Source: Lysobacterales bacterium (GTDB lineage: Bacteria; Pseudomonadota; Gammaproteobacteria; Xanthomonadales; Ahniellaceae). Taken from it: a stretch of DNA of 64,000 bases. A program made the position numbers and the translations under genes. The notes below the pieces were generated by a model that saw only the letters and a list, made by a program, of their open reading frames with translations, did not search any database and was not told the DNA's origin. Of this stretch, positions 56,108 to 63,796 are shown in pieces. The stretch spans positions 1,426,001-1,490,000 of the forward strand of contig JADJCM010000001.1 in the NCBI GenBank assembly GCA_016703225.1, given 5' to 3'. Numbering within the stretch: position 1 is the first letter of the stretch; each line of letters begins with the position of its first letter.

Positions 56108-57115
56108 ATGCAAGCCACTTCCGCGCCCGCCACGATTCAGCGGGCGGACATTCTGGTGGTCGACGACAACCCCGCGAACATCGAGCTGCTGGTCGCCATC
56201 CTCGGCAGCCACGGGTATCGCTGCCGCGTCGCCAATAGTGGCGCGCGCGCAATGGTTGCCGCCGCCGCCGACGTGCCCGACCTGGTCATGCTCGACATCG
56301 CCATGCCTGGCATGGATGGCTACGAGGTGTGCCGACAACTGAAGGCGCAGCCGGCCACCGCGGCGGTGCCGGTGATCTTCCTGTCGGCGCTGAACGGCGC
56401 CATCGACAAGGTGCAGGCGTTCGGTGCCGGCGGCGCCGACTACATCGGCAAGCCGTTCCAGATCGAGGAAGTGCTGGTGCGCGTCGAGAACCAGGTGCGC
56501 ATCGCGCGCATGCAGCGCGAGGTTGGCGAGCGCAACGCCGAGCTGGCGCGACTGAACGCCGAACTGCTCGAAGCGACGCAGCGGCTCGAACTCAGCAACG
56601 CGCAGCTGCGCCAGCTCTCGGAGCGCGACGGCCTCACCGGCGTCGCCAATCGCCGCCTGTTCGACGGCAGCTTGCTCGAAGTCTGGTCGCAGGCGCGGAA
56701 CGAGGGGCGGACGCCAGCACTGATCCTGCTCGATATCGATCACTTCAAGGAATACAACGATGCCCGCGGCCACCTCGCCGGCGACGACTGCCTCAAGCGC
56801 GTGGCCGGTGCGCTGGAAGCGGAAGCCGCAGCCGCCGGTGCCCTGGTCGCGCGCTACGGCGGCGAGGAGTTCGCGGTGCTGATCGACGACTCGCAGCGCA
56901 CCGACCCGGCACTGCTCGCCGAGGCGCTGCGGGCACGCGTGGAGTTAGAGGCCTTGTCGCATCCGCGCTCGGCGGCAGCGCCGGTGGTCACGGTCAGCGT
57001 TGGCTACGCCGCGCTCGCCGCAAGCGCGAAACTGGAACCAGCGCTGCTGATCGACGCCGCCGATCGCGCCCTGTACCGCGCCAAGTCCGACGGCCGCAAT
57101 CGCGTCCGCGGCTGA
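56108..57115 (+). CDS. Response regulator with GGDEF diguanylate cyclase domain
   Basis: A 335-residue cytoplasmic regulator. The receiver domain, residues 13-125, has ILVVDDNPANIELLVAILGS, phosphoacceptor Asp63 in LVMLDIAMPGMDGYEV, and the switch Lys in YIGKPFQIEEVL. A coiled-coil linker joins it to a GGDEF domain whose active-site loop is GGEEF at residues 251-255, preceded by RDGLTGVANRRLFD. It should make cyclic di-GMP when phosphorylated. It is divergent from the hybrid kinase over 107 bases and may receive phosphate from it. It is followed 17 bases later by polA. Confidence 0.93.
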   Translation: MQATSAPATIQRADILVVDDNPANIELLVAILGSHGYRCRVANSGARAMVAAAADVPDLVMLDIAMPGMDGYEVCRQLKAQPATAAVPVIFLSALNGAIDKVQAFGAGGADYIGKPFQIEEVLVRVENQVRIARMQREVGERNAELARLNAELLEATQRLELSNAQLRQLSERDGLTGVANRRLFDGSLLEVWSQARNEGRTPALILLDIDHFKEYNDARGHLAGDDCLKRVAGALEAEAAAAGALVARYGGEEFAVLIDDSQRTDPALLAEALRARVELEALSHPRSAAAPVVTVSVGYAALAASAKLEPALLIDAADRALYRAKSDGRNRVRG

Positions 57116-57132
57116 GCGCGGCGGAGAGCACG

Positions 57133-59886
57133 ATGTCCAGACTGATCCTCATCGACGGCTCCGCCTATCTGTTCCGCGCCTTCCATGCCTTGCCGCCGCT
57201 GAGCAATGCCCAGGGCGAGCCGACCGGTGCCTTGTTCGGCGTGGTCAACATGCTGCGCCAGCACCTGGCGCAGAAGCCCGAATACCTGGCTTTCGTGATG
57301 GATGCCGGCGGCAAGAACTTCCGCCACGAGCGCTACCCCGACTACAAGGCGAACAGGCCGCCGATGCCGGACGACTTGCGCGCGCAGATCGAACCGCTGA
57401 TGCAGATCGTGCAGGCGCTCGGCGTGCCCTTGCTGCGCGTGCCCGGGGTCGAGGCCGACGACGTGATCGGCACGCTTGCGAAGCAGGCCGAGGGCAACGG
57501 CGTCGACGTCGTCGTGTCCACCGGCGACAAGGACCTGGCGCAGCTGGTCAGCGACAAGGTCACGCTGGTCAACACCATGACCAACTCGCGGCTCGATCCT
57601 GCCGGCGTGGTCGCGAAGTTCGGCGTGCGTCCGGACCAGATCGTCGACTACCTGGCCCTGATGGGCGACAAGGTCGACAACATTCCGGGCGTCGAGAAAT
57701 GCGGCGAGAAGACCGCGGCGAAGTGGCTCGGCGAATACGGCTCGCTGGCGGGCGTGATCGAACATGCCGGTGAGGTCGGCGGCAAGATCGGCGAGAACCT
57801 GCGCGCGGCGATGGAGCGCCTGCCGCTGTCGCAGGAACTGGCGACGGTGAAGACCGATCTCGCACTTGCGCAGAGGCCGCAAGACCTGGTGCGTGCCGCG
57901 CCCGACATCGACGCGCTGCGCACTCTGTACACGCGTTACGGCTTCCGCGCCGCGTTGCAGGACCTGGAGGCGAATGGTGCTGCCGCGGTCGATCGCGCGC
58001 CACCGCGTGCCGCGCGCGCGCCGGTTGCGATCGTCGCCGCCACCCGCGAGGACGAAGCGCTGGATGCGGCGCTGGCGACGAAGGGTCGTTATGTCTGCAT
58101 CCGCGAACGCGACGAGTTTCAGCATTGGCTGCAGCGCCTGCGCGCAGCCGGCAGCTTCGCCTTCGACACCGAGACCAGCAGCCTGGACGCGCACCAGGCC
58201 GAGATCGTTGGATTGTCGTTCGCGATCGAAGCCGGTGAGGCTGCCTACGTGCCGCTTGCACATCGTTATCCAGGCGTGCCGCAGCAGCTCGATCGCGACG
58301 AAGCCCTGGCCCTGATCAAGCCGCTGCTCGAAGACCCATCGCTCGCGAAAATCGGCCAGCACGGCAAGTACGACATGCACGTGCTCGCGAATTACGCCAT
58401 CGCGCTGCGCGGCTATCGCCACGACAGCATGCTCGCGTCCTACGTCTGGAACTCGACCGCGACGCGCCACGACATGGACTCGCTGGCGCAGAAATATCTC
58501 GGCTACCAGACCATCAAGTACGAAGCGGTGGCCGGCAAGGGCGTCAAGCAGATCGGCTTTGCCGATGTCGATCTGGACACGGCGACGAACTATGCCGCCG
58601 AGGACGCCGACATCACCCTGCGCCTGCACCAGGTGCTGCAGGCGAAGCTCGCGAGCGTGCCGGCGCTCAAGCGCGTCTATGACGAGATCGAGATGCCGTT
58701 GGTGCCGGTGCTCGCACGCATGGAGGCGCGCGGGATCCTGATCGACGCGCAGCGCCTGCGTGAACAGACGCAGGTGCTGCGCCGGCGCATGCATGAGATC
58801 GCGACCCGCGCGCAGGCGCTGGTCGGGCACAGCTTCAGCCTGGACTCGCCCAAGCAGTTGCAGGCGGTGCTGTACGACGAGTTGAAGCTGCCGGTGCTGG
58901 CCAAGACCCCGACCGGCCAACCCTCGACCAACGAGGACGCGATCTCGGATCTGGCCGAGCAACACGAGCTACCGCGCCTGATCCTCGACTACCGCGGCGC
59001 CGCCAAGCTCGCCAATACCTACACCGAGAAGCTGCCGGGCCAGATCAATCCGCGCACAGGCCGCGTGCACACCTCGTTCCACCAGGCGACGGCGCAGACC
59101 GGGCGCCTGTCCTCGACCGATCCGAACCTGCAGAACATCCCGATCCGCACCGAGGATGGTCGCCGCATCCGCAGCGCTTTCATCGCCGCGCCCGGCTTCG
59201 TTCTGGTCGCGGCCGACTATTCGCAGATCGAGCTGCGCATCATGGCCCACCTGTCCGGCGACGAAGGCCTGCTGCGCGCGTTTCGAGACGGCATCGACGT
59301 GCATCGCGCGACCGCGGCGGAAGTGTTCGGAGTCGCGGCGGATGCAGTCAGCAGCGACCAGCGGCGCGCTGCCAAGGCGATCAACTTCGGGCTGATGTAC
59401 GGCATGTCGGCGTTCGGGCTCGCAAAGCAGATCGGCGTCGGCCGTGGCGAGGCGCAGGACTACGTCAACCGCTACTTCCAGCGCTATCCGGGCGTGCGCG
59501 CGTTCATGGACGATATCCGCGAACGCGCGCGCCGCGACGGCTACGTCGAAACCGTGTTCGGGCGGCGCCTCTACTTGAACGAGATCCACTCGCGCAATGC
59601 CGCGCAACGCGCCGGCGCCGAGCGCGCTGCGATCAACGCGCCGATGCAGGGCACGGCGGCCGACGTGATCAAGCGCGCGATGCTCGCGGTCGATGCCTGG
59701 CTCGGCGGCCGCGACGACGCGCGCATGCTGTTGCAGGTGCATGACGAACTGGTGTTCGAGGTTCGACCGGGTGCGGTCGAGGAACTCAGCGCCGGTCTGC
59801 GCGAACGCATGATGGCTGCGGCCGAGCTGCGCGTGCCGCTGGAAGTCGGCATCGGCGCCGGCGCCAACTGGGACGAGGCGCACTGA
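57133..59886 (+). CDS. polA: DNA polymerase I
   Basis: A 917-residue repair and Okazaki-processing polymerase. The 5'-3' exonuclease domain (residues 1-290) has ILIDGSAYLFRAFHALPPL, GVEADDVIGTLAKQA and ALMGDKVDNIPGVEKCGEKT. The 3'-5' proofreading domain keeps its acidic residues (SFAFDTETSSLDAHQAEIVG, ISQ-type KIGQHGKYD). Polymerase motif A is VAADYSQIELRIMAHLSGD, the O-helix is RRAAKAINFGLMYGMSAFGL and motif C is LQVHDELVFEV. The ATG at 57133 follows GGAG. A probable small RNA gene lies directly downstream, as in other gammaproteobacteria. Confidence 0.97.
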   Translation: MSRLILIDGSAYLFRAFHALPPLSNAQGEPTGALFGVVNMLRQHLAQKPEYLAFVMDAGGKNFRHERYPDYKANRPPMPDDLRAQIEPLMQIVQALGVPLLRVPGVEADDVIGTLAKQAEGNGVDVVVSTGDKDLAQLVSDKVTLVNTMTNSRLDPAGVVAKFGVRPDQIVDYLALMGDKVDNIPGVEKCGEKTAAKWLGEYGSLAGVIEHAGEVGGKIGENLRAAMERLPLSQELATVKTDLALAQRPQDLVRAAPDIDALRTLYTRYGFRAALQDLEANGAAAVDRAPPRAARAPVAIVAATREDEALDAALATKGRYVCIRERDEFQHWLQRLRAAGSFAFDTETSSLDAHQAEIVGLSFAIEAGEAAYVPLAHRYPGVPQQLDRDEALALIKPLLEDPSLAKIGQHGKYDMHVLANYAIALRGYRHDSMLASYVWNSTATRHDMDSLAQKYLGYQTIKYEAVAGKGVKQIGFADVDLDTATNYAAEDADITLRLHQVLQAKLASVPALKRVYDEIEMPLVPVLARMEARGILIDAQRLREQTQVLRRRMHEIATRAQALVGHSFSLDSPKQLQAVLYDELKLPVLAKTPTGQPSTNEDAISDLAEQHELPRLILDYRGAAKLANTYTEKLPGQINPRTGRVHTSFHQATAQTGRLSSTDPNLQNIPIRTEDGRRIRSAFIAAPGFVLVAADYSQIELRIMAHLSGDEGLLRAFRDGIDVHRATAAEVFGVAADAVSSDQRRAAKAINFGLMYGMSAFGLAKQIGVGRGEAQDYVNRYFQRYPGVRAFMDDIRERARRDGYVETVFGRRLYLNEIHSRNAAQRAGAERAAINAPMQGTAADVIKRAMLAVDAWLGGRDDARMLLQVHDELVFEVRPGAVEELSAGLRERMMAAAELRVPLEVGIGAGANWDEAH

Positions 59887-59970
59887 GCGCACGTCGCGGC
59901 CCGCGAAACGCAGTCTTCGCGCCGCTGTCACGGCGATGAACCGTTTCTGAATTCGGGACCTTTGGCATGC

Positions 59971-59998
59971 GAACTTTGCGTCCCGCGTCCGGATCATA
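59971..59998 (+). promoter_or_regulatory. Sigma-E (RpoE/AlgU)-type promoter
   Basis: GAACTT at 59971-59976 is an exact match to the sigma-E -35 element. After a 17-base spacer, TCATA at 59994-59998 fits the TCnnA -10 pattern. It would start transcription near 60003-60006, just before three stem-loops and a terminator. Recognition is by eye. Confidence 0.6.
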
Positions 59999-60003
59999 GA
60001 CCC

Positions 60004-60131
60004 CGGATCGCGTCCCCCAACGCATCCGTTCACTCCCATCCCCTGAGTGAACTGAAAGCAGGCCCTTACTCCCCAGTTCGGCCTGCGACCCCAGCCCCGG
60101 GTGTGCCCCCAAGCGCCCGGGGCTTTCTTTT
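60004..60131 (+). ncRNA. Candidate trans-acting sRNA downstream of polA (Spf/ErsA-like position)
   Basis: No protein gene occupies 59887-60209. A transcript from the sigma-E-like promoter would be about 128 bases. It would fold into three successive hairpins: GTTCACTC/GAGTGAAC (60028-60052), GCAGGCC/GGCCTGC (60058-60086) and the terminator AGCCCCGGG/CCCGGGGCT (60093-60124) with TTCTTTT. Loops and linkers are C-rich (tcccatcccct, ttactcccca, cgtccccca) and could pair with ribosome sites. In E. coli the sRNA Spot 42, and in Pseudomonas the AlgU-dependent ErsA, lie at the same place after polA. Homology is inferred from position, promoter type and size, not from sequence comparison. Confidence 0.6.
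60093..60131 (+). terminator. Strong intrinsic terminator of the candidate sRNA
   Basis: A perfect 9-bp GC stem (AGCCCCGGG at 60093-60101, CCCGGGGCT at 60116-60124) is followed by TTCTTTT. Confidence 0.9.
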
Positions 60132-60209
60132 GGGCGAAATTCCGGCTCGCGAAGTGCTAGAGTTTTTTCGGTCTACAGGCGCAGATGCAGCGCGACACGA
60201 GGTCGGATC

Positions 60210-60449
60210 ATGGAGTGGCGAAACCGGATTGGCAGTGATCCCGAAGTGCTGGTGGGCAAGCCAGTAGTCCGCGGCACGCGGATCTCTGTCGAGTTGATTG
60301 TCGGCTGGCTGGCGAACGGTTGGAGCTATGAGCAGATACTCGCCTCCTACCCGCAATTGGTGCGGGACGACATCCTCGCGGCACTGGCCTTCGCCGAGGA
60401 GATGATGCGTGAAGAACGCTATGTTGCCGCGCACAAGGCGGTGGCGTGA
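60210..60449 (+). CDS. DUF433 antitoxin-like protein
   Basis: A 79-residue protein of the DUF433 family, small winged-helix-like proteins that act as antitoxins beside DUF5615 (PIN-like) toxins. The motif GSDPEVLVGKPVVRGTRISV, followed by LIVGWLANGWSYEQILASYP and QLVRDDILAALAFAEEMMRE, is diagnostic. The stop overlaps the following GTG start by four bases, the normal layout for this module. Its toxin partner is broken (60446-60629), so this antitoxin gene is probably a relic that still has an intact frame. Confidence 0.87.
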   Translation: MEWRNRIGSDPEVLVGKPVVRGTRISVELIVGWLANGWSYEQILASYPQLVRDDILAALAFAEEMMREERYVAAHKAVA

Positions 60450-60629
60450 AGCCGCCGCTGATCGCTAACGAAAATGTTCCTGCGCCATCCGTGGCTTTGC
60501 TGCGAGCACGGGGTATCGACGTACTCGCAGGTGATGACGGTGTTGGACGATGCCGAGCGGATGCGGGGCCATCTGGTGGTTGTCGGAGAATCCGGCCTGC
60601 GTTTGCGGCCACTGCCCGCGGTGTTCGCG
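60446..60629 (+). pseudogene. DUF5615 toxin gene, disrupted
   Basis: The first 28 codons read like a DUF5615 PIN-like toxin (KPPLIANENVPAPSVALLRA, RGIDVLAGDDG). The central acidic catalytic part is missing. The C-terminus continues in another frame from about 60534 (TVLDDAERMRGHLVVVGESG, LRLRPLP, stop 60627-60629). An internal deletion with frame change explains this. The family's second and third acidic residues are absent, so no nuclease activity is expected. Confidence 0.7.
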
Positions 60630-60734
60630 TAGCCCGGGCTTGCCGGTATCGACGCCGCGGTGGCCTACAACGACGGCTTCGATGCGCGTACCCTTCGCGA
60701 ACTGACGGAAATCGTCCCCAACACGCCGTATTGA
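60630..60734 (+). pseudogene. Fragment resembling the C-terminus of DUF4160
   Basis: The frame 60630-60734 reads VAYNDGFDARTLRELTEIV before ending at NTPY. This resembles the final helix of DUF4160 addiction-module proteins. The N-terminal part is missing and no start codon is present. Assignment is tentative. Confidence 0.35.
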
Positions 60735-60749
60735 TCGAGAAAACCTGAC

Positions 60750-60890
60750 ATGAATGATTCGGCGACTGCCCGGTCCGCGCGTTTCGACAGTGAGCGCATG
60801 CATCGGGAAGCCCTGGGTGGGGACATTTCAATTGCCGGATGGCTGGCTGACGAGGGCGACTTGACGTGCCCGCGCCCGGCCGCGGCCTGA
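60750..60890 (+). pseudogene. Short remnant, possibly DUF2442-like
   Basis: A 46-codon frame whose ARFDSERMHREALGGDISIA weakly resembles the middle of DUF2442, the usual partner of DUF4160. It is preceded by the DUF4160-like fragment and lacks the family's C-terminus. It could instead be a random open frame before the gspF-like gene. Confidence 0.25.
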
Positions 60891-60906
60891 GTTCGCAGAC
60901 GGTTCG

Positions 60907-62118
60907 ATGGCGGCATTTCAATACCAGGCACTGGATGCGGAAGGGCGCGAGCAGCGCGGCGTGGTCGATGCCGACACCGCGCGTGCGGCGCGCCAGCAGT
61001 TGCGCGATCGTGGGCTGCATCCGCTGGAGGTCGCGGCGGCGATGGAGAGCGCGGTGGCCGGTACGGTTGGCGCGCGCGGGCTCGGAGCCGGGCGTCTGGC
61101 AGTGTTCACGCAGCAGCTGGCGACGCTGCTCGGTGCCGGGTTGCCGATCGACGAGGCGCTGGGCGCGCTTGCCGACGAAACCGATGACTTGAAGCTGCGC
61201 CACCTGGTCGCGGCTCTTCGTGGGCGCGTGCGCGAAGGCCGTTCGCTGGCGGCGGCGCTGGCCGAATTCCCGGAATCCTTCGACGAGCTGTATGTCGCCA
61301 CCGTTACCGCCGGCGAGAGCAGCGGTCAGCTCGACGGCGCCCTGCATCGACTCGCCGACTATGCCGACCAGCGCGACGGGCTGCAGCGTGAACTGTGGAC
61401 CGCATTGGCCTATCCGATGCTGTTGCTGATCGTCGCTGGCGCGGTGGTGATGGGGTTGATGACGTCAGTGGTGCCCAAGGTCATTGACGTGTTCGAGAAC
61501 CTCGGACGCGAGCTGCCGTGGCTGACCGTGGCCATGGTCGCGCTCTCGCGATTCCTTTCGGCCTGGGGCCTGTGGCTGGGCGCGGCGGTGGTCGTCGCGG
61601 TCATGACCACGGCCGCAGCGTTGCGCCGGCCGGCGGTGCGTGAGCGCCTCGACGTGTTGCTGTTGCGCCTGCCCGGGCTCGGGCGCCTGCTGCGCGCGAT
61701 GGACACCGCGCGTGCCACGCGCACGCTGGCGGTACTGATCGGATGCGGCGTGCCGGTGCTCGAAGCACTCAAGCTCGCGGTCAACACCGTGCGCCGCGAG
61801 CCGATCCGCATCGCACTGCGCCAGGCTGCGCTGCGCGTGCGCGAGGGCGCGACGCTGGCGCGTGCGCTCGGCGAGCACAAGGCGATGCCTCCGGTGGCAT
61901 TGCGCCTGATCGGCAGCGGCGAGAAGAGCGGCCAACTGGCGGCGATGCTGGAGGCCGCTGCCAGTCAGCAGTCGCGCGAGGCGCGCACGCATCTCGGCGT
62001 GCTCGCCGCCGTGCTTGGTCCAGTGGTGATTCTGCTGGTCGGTGCCGTCGTGCTCGCGATCGTGCTCGCGATCCTGCTGCCGATCTTCGAGTTGAACTCG
62101 TTGGTGGGTCGCGCATGA
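60907..62118 (+). CDS. gspF: GspF/PilC-family inner-membrane protein
   Basis: A 403-residue polytopic protein of the type II secretion/type IV pilus platform family. Two T2SSF domains are visible. The first is LAVFTQQLATLLGAGLPIDE to VTAGESSGQLDGALHRLADY, and the second is MDTARATRTLAVLIGCGVPV to LIGSGEKSGQLAAMLEAAAS. Three membrane helices lie at about residues 170-192, 218-240 and 372-396. The C-terminus IFELNSLVGRA resembles GspF more than PilC. No other secretion gene is adjacent. Its stop overlaps the ftsE start (ATGA), an unusual coupling with cell-division genes. The start MAAFQYQALDAEGREQRGVV is typical. Confidence 0.88.
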   Translation: MAAFQYQALDAEGREQRGVVDADTARAARQQLRDRGLHPLEVAAAMESAVAGTVGARGLGAGRLAVFTQQLATLLGAGLPIDEALGALADETDDLKLRHLVAALRGRVREGRSLAAALAEFPESFDELYVATVTAGESSGQLDGALHRLADYADQRDGLQRELWTALAYPMLLLIVAGAVVMGLMTSVVPKVIDVFENLGRELPWLTVAMVALSRFLSAWGLWLGAAVVVAVMTTAAALRRPAVRERLDVLLLRLPGLGRLLRAMDTARATRTLAVLIGCGVPVLEALKLAVNTVRREPIRIALRQAALRVREGATLARALGEHKAMPPVALRLIGSGEKSGQLAAMLEAAASQQSREARTHLGVLAAVLGPVVILLVGAVVLAIVLAILLPIFELNSLVGRA

Positions 62119-62792
62119 TCCGGTTCGACGGCGTCGGCAAGCGCTATGCGAACGGCGGCGATGCACTGACGGAGCTGAGCTTCGAGATCGGTACCGGAGA
62201 GATGCTGTTCGTCACCGGCCACTCCGGCGCCGGCAAGAGCACCCTGATCAAGCTGCTGGCGCTGATCGAGCGGCCGACGCGCGGCCAGATCGCGGTCGAC
62301 GGCGAAGCGCTTGCGAACACGCGCGGCGCTCGCATCGCCGCGTATCGGCAACGCCTCGGCCTGGTGTTCCAGGACTACCGATTGCTCGAAGACCGCAGCG
62401 TGGCCGCCAATGTCGCGCTGCCGTTGCAGATCGCCGGCTGCGACGACACCGAACTGCAGAAACGGGTGCGCGCGGCGTTGGACCTGGTCGGCCTCGGTGG
62501 CCGCGAACGCGTGCGTCCGAGCATGCTTTCGGGTGGCGAGCAGCAGCGCGTGGGCATCGCCCGAGCCATCGTCGCACGCCCGGCGCTGATCGTCGCCGAC
62601 GAACCGACCGGAAATCTCGATCCGCAGCTGGCAAGCGAGATCATGCAGCTGTTCGTCGCACTCGCGCACACCGGCAGCACCATCCTGGTCGCATCGCACG
62701 ACCTGCATCTGATCCAGCGCATGAAGCGGCGCGTGCTGGTGCTGGACAAGGGACGGCTGATCGACGATTTCCGCCCGGGAAAGAGCGCATGA
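62115..62792 (+). CDS. ftsE: Cell division ATP-binding protein FtsE
   Basis: A 225-residue ABC ATPase that with FtsX controls septal peptidoglycan hydrolases. It begins MIRFDGVGKRYANGGDALTE. Walker A is VTGHSGAGKSTLIKLLALI, the Q-loop is LGLVFQDYRLLEDRSVAANV, the signature is MLSGGEQQRVGIARAI, Walker B is ALIVADEPTGNLDPQLASEI and the switch His is in TILVASHDL. The family-typical FQDYRLL identifies FtsE rather than a generic LolD. Four-base overlaps join it to gspF and ftsX. Confidence 0.95.
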   Translation: MIRFDGVGKRYANGGDALTELSFEIGTGEMLFVTGHSGAGKSTLIKLLALIERPTRGQIAVDGEALANTRGARIAAYRQRLGLVFQDYRLLEDRSVAANVALPLQIAGCDDTELQKRVRAALDLVGLGGRERVRPSMLSGGEQQRVGIARAIVARPALIVADEPTGNLDPQLASEIMQLFVALAHTGSTILVASHDLHLIQRMKRRVLVLDKGRLIDDFRPGKSA

Positions 62793-63790
62793 GCCGGCGC
62801 AGTCGCCGCTCGAAGGAGGACCAGGCAGCGCTGCAGCCGCCGGCGAACATCCGCATCGCGCGCAATCGCGGGCTTGGGCGTCCGAGCGTGGTGCAGTGGT
62901 TCGCCCAGCATCGCGCCGCCTGCCGCGCCGCGTTGGCGCAATTCGCCGCGCACCGCATCGGCAGCAGCGTCAACGTGCTGGTAATCGGACTCGCGCTGAC
63001 GCTGCCGTTGTTGCTCGATCACGCCGTGCACAATCTGTCGCAGGTCGGCGGCGCGCTTGACGAGCAACGCGATGTCACGGTGTTCCTCGACCCGGAACTG
63101 AACGCGGCTGGCGTCGATGCCAGCATGCGCGCGCTGCTGGCGGTGGACGGCGTCGCCGCGCTGCGCCGGCGCACGCCCGGCCAGGGTCTGGAGGAACTGC
63201 GCCAGTTGCCCGGATTCGAGGCCGCAGCGGCCGCGCTCGATCGCAACCCGCTGCCCTGGGTGGCGCTGGCCACGCCCGAGGCCGGCGTCACCGGTGCCGA
63301 ACTGGCGGCGCGCCTGGAAGCCGTCGCCGGCGTCGACCTGGTGCAGCACGACGCCGCCTGGCGCGAACGCCTCGACCGCATCCTCGGACTGCTGCGCCGC
63401 ATCGTGCAGGTGCTGGCCGGCCTGCTCGGTCTTGGCGCGATGTTGCTGATCGCGAACGCGATCCGTCTCGACGTGATGGCGCGGCGCGAGGAGATCAGCA
63501 TCGTTTCGCTGCTCGGCGGCAGCGACGCCCATGTGCGCCGTCCGTTTCTCTACGGCGGCGCGCTTTACGGCGTCTTGGGTGCGGCGCTCGCGATCGCGCT
63601 GTCGTGGCTGGTGTACCTGCTGCTGCGCGCGCCGGTCGCGGCGCTGGCGGCGAGCTACGCCGCAGACTTTCGCCTGTCGGCGCCGAGCGCCGCTGCAAGC
63701 CTGCTGGCGCTGGTCGCGGGAGCGGTGCTGGGCTGGATCGGCGCCTTGGTCGCCGCTACCCTGCAACTACTTTCCGACCGGGCCGACTGA
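62789..63790 (+). CDS. ftsX: Cell division protein FtsX
   Basis: A 333-residue inner-membrane protein, partner of FtsE. An Arg-rich cytoplasmic N-terminus (MSRRSRRSKEDQAALQPPAN) leads to the first membrane helix (INVLVIGLALTLPLLLDHAV region, about residues 55-75). A periplasmic loop follows (DVTVFLDPELNAAGVDASMR, GFEAAAAALDRNPLPWVALA), which usually contacts EnvC-type activators. Three C-terminal helices include VLAGLLGLGAMLLIANAIRL, EEISIVSLLGGSDAHVRRPF and LLALVAGAVLGWIGALVAAT. The ATG at 62789 overlaps ftsE by four bases. Confidence 0.94.
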   Translation: MSRRSRRSKEDQAALQPPANIRIARNRGLGRPSVVQWFAQHRAACRAALAQFAAHRIGSSVNVLVIGLALTLPLLLDHAVHNLSQVGGALDEQRDVTVFLDPELNAAGVDASMRALLAVDGVAALRRRTPGQGLEELRQLPGFEAAAAALDRNPLPWVALATPEAGVTGAELAARLEAVAGVDLVQHDAAWRERLDRILGLLRRIVQVLAGLLGLGAMLLIANAIRLDVMARREEISIVSLLGGSDAHVRRPFLYGGALYGVLGAALAIALSWLVYLLLRAPVAALAASYAADFRLSAPSAAASLLALVAGAVLGWIGALVAATLQLLSDRAD

Positions 63791-63796
63791 AGCAGC

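Noticed and set aside
60446..60748. Intact 100-residue protein after DUF433
   Set aside because: Only its first 28 residues fit DUF5615. The rest is Arg-rich out-of-frame translation, while the true family C-terminus appears in another frame.
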